Shown: one piece after another, positions 1 through 9,700 of the stretch | Layout: each line of letters starts with the position of its first letter | Position numbering within the stretch: position 1 is the stretch's first letter | Assembly (NCBI RefSeq): GCF_964340395.1 | Contig: NC_135559.1 | Location: forward strand, 21,409,621-21,473,620 | Direction of reading: 5' to 3' | Source of the DNA: Glandiceps talaboti | Lineage: Eukaryota; Hemichordata; Enteropneusta; Spengelidae | Length of the DNA: 64,000 bases | Notes under the pieces: model-generated | The model's database searches: none | The model's input: the letters and a program-made list of their open reading frames with translations, nothing else | What the model was told of the DNA's origin: nothing | Program-made: the position numbers and the translations under genes

Positions 1-404
1 GCCATTGTTTTTAATTTACATATTTTTTTTTTATTGACTACAATAATCATTACACAATTATTCTGATGTGATTTTCTCATGTCGCTTATTTGTTTTATGT
101 CGCTTATTTCAAAATCTTCAAGAAAGTAGTGTACAGTTGTTTATCATCTACAATATTCCGACAATGGTCATGTAAGGATCGAAGTTGTATAATCTAGTTT
201 TCCTGTCGATCGTACGGCTGGCTTCTAAGTCACAGAAGTACCTTCGGTATTTATATCAACAGAAACCAGCCAACTAAACAATTCATCAAGTGCATTCTGT
301 GCAAACATCTATCGCTTCCCCGTGTACTGAAACGTCACCATATAGAACTCGATTTATAACTTGTGTATTTATACTAGTCTTATTATTACAAGTGATTATT
401 TAAA
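1..404. other. No gene seen
   Basis: AT-rich sequence with no ORF, exon-like splice pair or repeat that I can support. Confidence 0.5.
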
Positions 405-541
405 CAATAATGTACGCCCTCCCAGTCCATAATGGACGAAAGCAAACTTTGAACGACATAATGGGCGAGGCGACAGCCGAGCCCATTATGGAGTGCAAAG
501 TTTGCTTGAGTCCATTATGGACTGGGAGGGCGTACATTATT
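405..541. mobile_element. Foldback (hairpin) MITE
   Basis: Two inverted arms of about 60 bp: the left reads CAATAATGTACGCCCTCCCA and the right ends in its complement at 541. The gap is about 15 bp. Each arm also holds a smaller palindrome, GTCCATAATGGAC. The flanks ATTATTTA (left) and ATTATTTTA (right) could be an imperfect 8-9 bp target duplication, which I do not regard as proven. The 99-codon ORF across it is just the open reading of the palindrome. Confidence 0.75.
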
Positions 542-1404
542 GTTATTATTTTATAGTTTTGCCAATTCCAGTGAATTTGTAGACCGAGAAACGCAATACA
601 ACGTATATACACAGCGCTGAACATCGTCTGCCATGTTCGGCCCGGAAGCTGAATACTAATCATAGCGACACACGTACGTGTACGTACACGTACACACACA
701 TATACACTTCAATGAACTGCTGTGAACACAAATTTGTTTCATTTTAATTTCAATCTTTAAAAAAAAATTCTTATAGTGTTTACCCCATAATTTCCCTGTT
801 CTTAAATACCCACACCTTTATTGCCAAAAGTACCAAGTTGTCGTATAATTATAACGTTCATACAAATAAAAACCTTTTACGTTTTAAGCGTTTTGCAATT
901 TATTGAGCAACACAATATACACGACTCTATCCTACCCCCACCCCACAACTTTGTCAACTTTTTGGCGTTTGATAAATAATGCAGGATCTAAATTTCAATA
1001 TAACTGTTACTGAATTCAAGTTAACATTGATCATTTCATTCGAAAATAAATTTATAAATTTTCAATTGTCAGTAAAACAGTGTGAAAGAACATTTTCGCA
1101 AGTCGTATGCCGATAACTTTTTTTTAGAAAGGGCAAAAGTTAAAGTAGCTCACAACAGCTTTTTAATTTGAATATTTAGCTGGACTTCTTCTCCTCAAAT
1201 ATTTGTTCTGTTGTCGATGAGGGGATCTTACCACCTGTTTGGTTTGTATATGCTATTATAGTACCATGGTCCCTTTTCCATCCTATGTTGGTCCTGAAGC
1301 ACTCACGTGATCACACAAGATTTTAAAATGTTTCAGCACTATGGAAAAGACAAACATGTTACAGAAAGTCTATTCAATCAACATTCATTGTCAATTTTAG
1401 CTAA
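542..1404. other. No gene seen
   Basis: AT-rich spacer between the hairpin element and the 54-bp array. A short alternating run of ACGT/ACAC lies near 670-700. No coding exon is supported. Confidence 0.4.
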
Positions 1405-3131
1405 TGATGAGCTGCAGTTGTGGGAGATAGTCAATGTACTATTTTATCTGTTCTAAAATGGTGAGCTGCAGTTGTGGGAGATAGTCAGTGTAGTATTATA
1501 TCTGTTCTAAAATGATGAGCTGCAGTTGTGGGAGATAGTCAATGTACTATTTTATCTGTTCTAAAATGGTGAGCTGCAGTTGTGGGAGATAGTCAGTGTA
1601 GTATTATATCTGTTCTAAAATGGTGAGCTGCAGTTGTGGGAGATAGTCAATGTACTATTTTATATGTTCTAAAATGGTAAGCTGCAGTTGTGGGAGATAG
1701 TCAGTGTAGTATTTTATCTGTTCTAAAATGGTGAGCTGCAGTTGTGGGAGATAGTCAATGTACTATTTTATCTGTTCTAAAATGGTGAGCTGCAGTTGTG
1801 GGAGATAGTCAATGTACTATTTTATCTGTTCTAAAATGGTGAGCTGCAGTTGTGGGAGATAGTCAATGTACTATTTTATCTGTTCTAAAATGGTGAGCTG
1901 CAGTTGTGGGAGATAGTCAATGTACTATTTTATCTGTTCTAAAATGGAGAGCTGCAGTTGTGGGAGATAGTCAATGTACTATTTTATCTGTTCTAAAATG
2001 GTGAGCTGCAGTTGTGGGAGATAGTCAATGTACTATTTTATCTGTTCTAAAGTGGTGAGCTGCAGTTGTGGGAGATAGTCAATGTACTATTTTATCTGTT
2101 CTAAAATGGTGAGCTGCAGTTGTGGGAGATAGTCAATGTACTATTTTATCTGTTCTAAAATGGTGAGCTGCAGTTGTGGGAAATAGTCAATGTACTATTT
2201 TATCTGTTCTAAAATGGTGAGCTGCAGTTGTGGGAGATAGTCAGTGTACTATTTTATCTGTTCTAAAATGGTGAGCTGCAGTTGTGGGAGATAGTCAATG
2301 TACTGTTTTATCTGTTCTAAAATGGTGAGCTGCAGTTGTGGGAGATAGTCAATGTACTATTTTATCTGTTCTAAAATGGTGAGCTGCAGTTGTGGGAGAT
2401 AGTCAAAGTACTATTTTATATGTTCTAAAATGGTAAGCTGCAGTTGTGGGAGATAGTCAGTGTAGTATTTTATCTGTTCTAAAATGGTGAGCTGCAGTTG
2501 TGGGAGATAGTCAATGTACTATTTTATCTGTTCTAAAATGGTGAGCTGCAGTTGTGGGAGATAGTCAATGTACTATTGTATCTGTTCTAAAGTGGTGAGC
2601 TGCAGTTGTGGGAGATAGTCAATGTACTATTTTATCTGTTCTAAAATGGTGAGCTGCAGTTGTGGGAGATAGTCAATGTACTATTGTATCTGTTCTAAAA
2701 TGGTGAGCTGCAGTTGTGGGAGATAGTCAATGTACTATTGTATCTGTTCTAAAATGGTGAGCTGCAGTTGTGGGAGATAGTCAATGTACTATTGTATCTG
2801 TTCTAAAATGGTGAGCTGCAGTTGTGGGAGATAGTCAGTGTAGTATTTTATCTGTTCTAAAATGGTGAGCTGCAGTTGTGGGAGATAGTCAATGTACTAT
2901 TTTATCTGTTCTAAAGTGGTGAGCTGCAGTTGTGGGAGATAGTCAATGTACTATTTTATCTGTTCTAAAATGGTGAGCTGCAGTTGTGGGAGATAGTCAA
3001 TGTACTATTTTATCTGTTCTAAAATGGTGAGCTGCAGTTGTGGGAGATAGTCAATGTACTGTTTTATCTGTTCTAAAATGGTGAGCTGCAGTTGTGGGAG
3101 ATAGTCAATGTACTATTTTATCTGTTCTAAA
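1405..3131. repeat. 54-bp tandem array, 32 copies
   Basis: The motif GCTGCAGTTGTGGGAGATAG recurs every 54 bp from 1411 to 3085, which gives 32 units with almost no length change. The unit length is a multiple of three, but all six frames of the unit contain stops, so it is not coding. Point variants are shared between distant units, for example TATATG at 1661 and 2417 and CTGTTTTA at 2305 and 3061. Both pairs are 756 bp (14 units) apart. Confidence 0.97.
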
Positions 3132-3430
3132 TGAATAAATAATGATAACTGTTTAAAACTATTTATTTTGAGAAATGTCTTTTTTTTCGATTGATCGAAA
3201 ATGAATATGTCCTGGAGTGATCATGAAAGCATTATTTTTCATTCATCCTATTATAAAATATCCTATGAAAGAAGTGTAACTTGACAACAATCTTCAATGT
3301 TATAATATTTCTCAGGGGTATTTTAGATTCTTGGGATTTCGAATACAAAGTCGACAAAAGTCAATGCTACTATCATCTCTTGTTCCATTGCAATATGACT
3401 GGAAATACCTTGGGTACGATGATTAATAGA

Positions 3431-3492
3431 TTTTAGATTGAGAGTACGTCACTTTCACTGTATTCACTGAGACGATAGTGGGCATTGCGTTT
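3431..3492 (+). repeat. Left copy of a 60-bp imperfect direct repeat flanking a LINE
   Basis: It begins TTTTAGATTGAGAGTAC and ends GGCATTGCGTT. The same stretch, with a few substitutions and a 5-base indel, is at 4521-4585, on the other side of the LINE fragment. Confidence 0.7.
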
Positions 3493-3498
3493 TATTCA

Positions 3499-4497
3499 GC
3501 TTGTATACAGCACCCTTAGAGGACATTATTACCCGTCATGGTCTTGAATCTATGTTTTATGCTGATGACTCCCAACTTTACATAACTTGTAAGGGTGACC
3601 AGGTTCCCATTGTCAAATTTGAGTCATGTACTGATGAAATCAGAGTCTGGATCCGGGAAAGTATGCTTGCTGTCAATGATGGGAAAACAGAGGTGATACA
3701 CTTTTCCTCCAAGTTTGCTGGTGAAGGTACTGTCGTTCCATGCAATGTACAGATTGGCGATGTCTATATACACCCCTCTAATATAATCATAATTTTGGTG
3801 TCACTATGGATACTGCGTGTTCCATGTCAGCCCATGTGGCTAATTTGTGTAGATCGGCTTCATATGCTCTCTGGAAGATTGGTAAAATCAGGAATTTGCT
3901 TGATCAAAATTCCACTGAGAAACACATTCACGCTTTTGTCACTTCACGTCTGGATTATTGCAATAGTTTACTGTTTGGCCTCTCAGCATATAAGATTCGG
4001 AAACTTCAAATGATTCAGAATTCTGCAGCTCGTTTAGTTATGAGAAAAGTGTAATCACATTACCCCTTTTCTCAAAGTGTTATACTGGCTAATAGTACAA
4101 GAGCGTGCAGAATTTAAAATTCTCTGCTTAACATCCAAAGTACTTCATGGTATTGTATCTGGCTATCATCTTAGTCAGTTACTTACCCGTCGTAGCTCCA
4201 GCCGTGTTTTACGCAGTAACTCATAGAACGAAATTTACTTACCCCAACCACTCAGCAATATTGCTTATTATGGTGACAGAGCATTCTCAATTTGTGACCC
4301 CCACTTGTGGAATGCACTGCCATCATATCTGCAGAGTGTCACTACATTCCAGACATTTAAATCAGGTCTTAAGACCTATTTCTTCAATAAGACTTTCGCT
4401 TGAGTCTGTTTTTGTACTCGTTTTTCTGTGCTTTGTAAAGCGCATTGTGATAATTAGATGGAATGAGCTATATAAGAAAATTAGATTAGATTAGATT
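3499..4497 (+). pseudogene. 5'-truncated LINE (CR1/L2-like), reverse transcriptase remnant
   Basis: Frame 1 (from 3501) has the RT catalytic box FYADDSQLYI. A shift near 3806 leads to HAFVTSRLDYCNSLLFGL and IQNSAARLV, which are C-terminal RT motifs of CR1/L2-type elements. A further shift leads to a third frame after 4054. The 3' end reads TTTGTAAAGCGCATTGTGAT, then an ATTAG repeat run, typical of CR1/L2 tails. No upstream palm, endonuclease or ORF1 is present, so the copy is 5'-truncated and dead. Confidence 0.85.
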
Positions 4498-4520
4498 AGT
4501 TCACTATAGACTTTGAAACA

Positions 4521-4585
4521 TTTTAGATTTAGAGTACCTAACTTTCACTGTATGTATACACTGACAGGGTAGTCGGCATTGCGTT
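4521..4585 (+). repeat. Right copy of the 60-bp imperfect direct repeat
   Basis: It begins TTTTAGATTTAGAGTAC and ends GGCATTGCGTT, and pairs with 3431-3492. See the LINE entry between them. Confidence 0.7.
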
Positions 4586-4587
4586 CA

Positions 4588-5100
4588 CTGCAGACCTGAA
4601 ACATAACAACGTTAACGGCACGTATTTATGTTTACTGACGACTAATTTTAAATGTACCTGTTATAAATAAATGTTATTGCTACATTGTTACTAAATTCTT
4701 ATTGCCTGCTTCAAGTTATATCCCACAAGCTTACAGCTAGCTAATCAGCAAATCATGTAGACAATTATAAAACAATTGCTAATAAATACTTATAATAAAA
4801 TATTGTGCATGCTTCTTAGAGGTCGATTTTACCCATGAGTGGTACGATAAGAAATTGAAATTGTGATCGCGTTGATTATAGAGTGCGGACCCGAAAATCA
4901 ATTTGATTGAATCCATTGTACCGTATTGTGTATACAGCTACACAAATATGTTTACTCACGAGTGATTCAAACACCTCGGGGTGTATATTACGAGAATTGA
5001 ACAAAATAGTAATGGCGTCACCAGTTGCAGTTCGTACAGCTTTATTTGATAAAGTGTTGATCACGTGATTTGTACACGGATACATATATATTTTATAAAT
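4588..5100. other. No gene seen
   Basis: AT-rich intergenic sequence. A 69-codon minus-strand ORF near 4876-5085 has no recognisable motif and I treat it as chance. Confidence 0.4.
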
Positions 5101-5119
5101 TTTGCATTTAATTATTCAC

Positions 5120-5392
5120 GGTTCTTATTATTTTGAAGTCAGAGTTTTCGTGTCTTGTGTTCTGAGAGGAATGTCGTAGCCGTCAACTGTAGATAGTCTA
5201 GCTAGAGGACACAAAGCTTTAAATGAACCGACAACCCCTATCTATAGAAATAGTGACGACCAAGGCTTGGCACAGCGACCGTGAACACCTTACAACAACG
5301 TACCTGGATCCCGGATGTGCATTTTAGTATTGGCAACTACAGTTCCAACCCCGTAAAGAATTACTTTCTTGCAACTGTTAAAGTTCACGCAG
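5120..5392 (+). other. Probable 5' UTR exon of the proline-rich/Cys-rich membrane protein gene
   Basis: The stretch is less AT-rich than its surroundings and ends in CACGCAG followed by GTAAGTTATA, a near-consensus donor at 5393. The next acceptor that makes sense is at 6360-6361, before the ATG at 6432. The 5' boundary is a guess. No TATA box or initiator is clear. Confidence 0.5.
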
Positions 5393-5636
5393 GTAAGTTA
5401 TATATTAACCATTTGTGTTCCTGCTGTTTGACTATAAATCATCTAGTTCATGACAGGTGATGTTCTCATATTAGAAAGTTTTCTCATTTTCTAGTTTGGA
5501 TAATTACGCCTAAATTGGGAGAAAAAGGTTCGTCGAATTTTCAGTGAAAAACGACATGGGAGGCTTTCTAGTGATTTCAACATTTGCAGAGAGTATGAGC
5601 TTTACAGATAGCAATGTTGGGAAGCTCTTGCATATT

Positions 5637-5680
5637 GTTTGTTTGTTTGTTTGTTTGTTTGTTTGTTTGTTTGTTTGATT
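5637..5680. repeat. (GTTT)n microsatellite
   Basis: About ten GTTT units in the first intron of the 5.1-12.3 kb gene. Confidence 0.9.
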
Positions 5681-6210
5681 GATTGTGAGATATATGAATA
5701 TGAAATTGACAGCAACACCAATTTATTTATAAATAACATCCGTTCTATTCACCCGAGTGGTCATGTGCGTAAATGAAATACGTATTCTAATAACTGTTGT
5801 GTAGAAAATCTTTCATAAAGTTTTAAATTTACTCGTGTAGACTTCTTTAATTTTAAGTCAGACTCACTTTTCATGTAAAAATTACAACCACGCTGAGTAA
5901 CTAGGCAACAAGAGCCGTATTTCCGATTTTACACTTCCCCCTTGGTGCAAACAATAGACTGTTGCCAGGAGCAAGCTTGTGTAGTGTTGGGTGTGTAAGT
6001 TAACTCGAACAACATACCTTCTGTTCAGTGCCCTGAGGGACCATTTAAAAACAAAGTATTTGTTGTCCAAATTGTCGGTGGTCGTCGCGTATCAAATTTC
6101 TTTTGCCATACTCTCCATGTGTACGGGTACATATAATGTATAATGTGTAAACTTGCTCGTTGATCTGTCCTAACTCTGCGGGTATATAGCTAAGGCCTAA
6201 TAAAAAATTA

Positions 6211-6371
6211 TGTAGTTCCGATTACGCTCAATTTTAGAAGAGGTGGGGTAGGTAGATTTTTTACTTTATCTTATTAATTTTTTTCCTGCGTGAGTGTCTA
6301 GTTCAGGTTTTCCATTGTTTCCCAAATGGTCTCTGTGTTGTTTACCTCTTCTTCCCATCAGATGTACAGCC
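6211..6371 (+). repeat. Dispersed repeat copy 1, contains a splice acceptor
   Basis: This shares about three quarters of its bases with 59971-60127. Shared blocks include TTCCGATTACGCTCAATTTT, TGGTCTCTGTGTT and CATCAGATGTACAGC. The last block contains the AG acceptor (6360-6361) used by the coding exon of the membrane protein gene. Confidence 0.75.
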
Positions 6372-6431
6372 ATTTGTCTCAATGATGAACCTTTATTTTC
6401 TCCAAAAGCTAAACGGTGCAACCATTCCAAC

Positions 6432-6739
6432 ATGGCTACCATGCAACCCATGTATGAGAGTCAAGGGCAGGGTCAACCACCACCATATGCATACCCAGGC
6501 CAACCTTACCAACCAGACCAAGGACAACATGCAGTCAACCAAGAACCAGTTCTTCCAGGGCATGTACAAGGTTACAGCCAACCACCGCCCCAACCAGGAC
6601 AAGCACAACCGCAATATCCTTTACCTGGACAGGCGCAACCGTACAACCAACTTGTACATGGCCAACACCAAGACCCGACTTATCAAACTTTGGTACAACA
6701 GAATACGACCGTGGTGAACATGCAACAGGAGAAAACAGA
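6432..6739 (+). CDS. Coding exon 1: proline/glutamine-rich N-terminus
   Basis: ATG at 6432; ends CACAGA before GTAAGT at 6740 (phase 2). It encodes [12 protein letters not shown]-like repeats with many PGQ and QP steps, probably disordered and cytosolic. Confidence 0.8.
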
Positions 6740-9700
6740 GTAAGTAAAGATACGAACGTAAGAAATACACGAGTTATAATAACTTTGAGGGTCATTGCAG
6801 GTCATTTACAAGACGTAGTATCTCTCGTTATGTCAGTTTATTCAGTTGAAATCAGATCCAGATAGCGCAAGTATAAATAGACAGTGTGGCACTCAGGACG
6901 TTTTAAAACTAACCCATTCAGTGGCTTTAGTCATAACACCTTCCCTTGCATATACGTGAGGTAACTATACGAATATTTGCTGTCATTATTTCTATTCAAT
7001 CAACTGAGATAGAGTTACTATTCTGTTACAACCATTGTAGAAGTTTCATAGAAACGCCTGTGATCAGAACGTCGCTTTATCAGTGGTAGACAATGAAAAC
7101 TGGCTTCGAAGGTGCCGAAAAAAGTCCTCTTTTCATGGCTATCGAACTGACAAGCATGCATACAAATACAACACCGGGTCCCCTTTAGGTTTACGCGACT
7201 GTCTTATCAGTTTGTTTATGTCTGTGAAAGTTAGTCATGTTATAAGATAAAATTCGAGTGTAAGCTTATACATTGTAGATTACTTTTAAACTTGGAGCTA
7301 AAAGTCGAATTTGATAGTCCGTAGGCTTTAACATAGACCATCCATCAAGGGTCCATGAATTCACAAATTTCACAAACGTTTGTCCACACATTCTTTACTG
7401 TAGTAACGTGGACAGACATTTTCTCTGCTACCCTTGAAAAATTACCAACATACTCCACTTGTTTTGTCACATCCACTGACTTCCAATTTTGTTGACGATA
7501 GTCTTCCTTTAGGCTTTTTCCATATTGAAATAAACGACCTCTACTTGAACGTTTCATCATTACATGTATTACTCTCACTAGTACACAACACTGGTTACCT
7601 GTAAAGTGTGTGCACTTGTATTTGGTACCACGAAAAGGAAAGTCGGCTAATTGCATGATTAATATGACCAACATAGCTGTCAGATCACCGATTGTTTTGA
7701 AGGTACATAAAGTCTAACAGTAGCAGCTTTTCCGTTCAAAAGATTTCGAAAAATTCCCCCAACCTGTCAGCACCACACAGAAGTGCATGATTTTACACAG
7801 ATTTGCTAAAATACAAACTCCGCCATCACATATGTTGCAATTATTCAGTGTAGACTTGAATGTCATATGTATGTGTTGTGTTGCACTGTCCTGCCGTGGG
7901 CCGGGTCATGTTTGTTGGCGCTTTTTCGACCAAAACTCAACATATAATCCATACACTGTAAGTTCAAGTTATTTTAGGACCAGACAAGACTATAAGCTTA
8001 CACTCGAATCTTATGTTGCAACATGACTACATGTAACTTTCACAGAAACAAACTGATAAGAGAGTCGCGTGGAACTATATCATAGGGACCAGGTTGGCAT
8101 TCTCGCAATCCAAAGTACAATTTTTCTGTTGACGTAACAGGTAACACGTAAACCGGTGTTATTTTTGTATCAATGTTTGCCAGGTTGATAGTGATAAGAA
8201 ATAGAGACTTTTTCGGCACCTTCAAAGCCAATTTTCTTTGTCCACCATTGATAAAACGACGTTCTGGTCACAGGCGTTTCTATATAACTCCTGCAATGGT
8301 TGTAAATAAAGTTTCACAAATTTTTAACGAGCGGTTTTGAATAAATTCGAAAGTAAGTTTATGATACCGTAAAGGTGTATTTAAACTATTACAGTCTTTC
8401 TCCTGTCATTTACATAGTATGTGCCTCGAAATAAAAAGAAAGCAAGAAAGATATTAAATACCTGCTGAAAGTCTGTTCAGTAAAGCCTATTCCGAGTTCA
8501 AATCAAGAACAAAATCGACAATAGTATAAAACATAAAACGCCGTCAACACTAACGGTTTTTACCAACTGGACATTACATTGAAACTCTATTATTTCGCCT
8601 ATAAATAATTCCACACACAAAAGACTCGTACGGATGTGAATTGTGGTCAATCTTTTGATTTCATGCCAGTCAAGGGGGAAGTTAGTCTTGCTGCTAGACG
8701 TTCGGGCTTTCATCCGATACAATAAGCGAGCGAAGTTCGCAGTGAGCTTGGATATTCCATCGTCGATAGCGATGTTTGGTCGTGTGTTGTATCGGAAGAA
8801 CGAGGTCTAGCAGATAGCCTAGGGGGAAGTATGTCTTCGAAAAAATGTGCCGAGTTGATGAGTGACGAAGTGGTCACAATTTCTAAACAGTACGATAATA
8901 GCATACAAATATTCTTTCTAGAGATCAACATGCATGGTATCAAAGAACAAAGTTGTACGATTTTAGAATTCAAGTGGTCATTGACACTTTGTAACTTTCT
9001 GAAAGGGGAAATAAAAGATTATATATTTCCTTGAAAAGAGGACGATGAATCACAGTATATGTTGGAATGGTCTAATAATAATAATAATAATAAACTTTCG
9101 GACGGCAAAGTTTGTAGAAATTTGATAAACTTTGATTTTCATGGAAATTGATCCCCGGGACACATTTCATTTCATATAGAAACCATCACTTTTTATCTGC
9201 TGTTCTCATTTAGAGTAACTATTGTCACTGAAAATGACGTAACTGATTGTGGCGGGGTGGATTGTGGCTGTTGCCCTGACAACAGCTGTGGCATATGCTG
9301 TCGTAAAGGCTGGATATGTGAAACTGGATACGATTGGTAAGTGATAAATGAAACAAGTCTTTATAGAAGACATACCCCCTTAAATGTGACTGAATGGAGA
9401 CATTGGTGCCAACAAACTACACAAATGTTTGTGATAATGGAGGGAATTGCTGAATTTCAGTAACTGAACCTGAATATCCAGGTCTAGGTCCAAGGTTAAT
9501 GTCTAAAAAGGAAGTGCTACAAAGTGTCTGCAATATGTAAGTAATAGCTTAATTTGATGGTCTATGAATAGAGTCTATGATTGAAGATATTCAGTTATGC
9601 AGTATTAAACATGGTTGCCATTCAGGAAAAATACCGCCAATGGCGTTGTAGCACAACTGTACAGTTTTTTAAAATGTTTATCCATATGGTAGTCTATATG

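Noticed and set aside
1405-3131. CRISPR-like array or coding repeat
   Set aside because: No spacers: the 54-bp units are contiguous and near identical, every frame has stops, and the DNA is animal.
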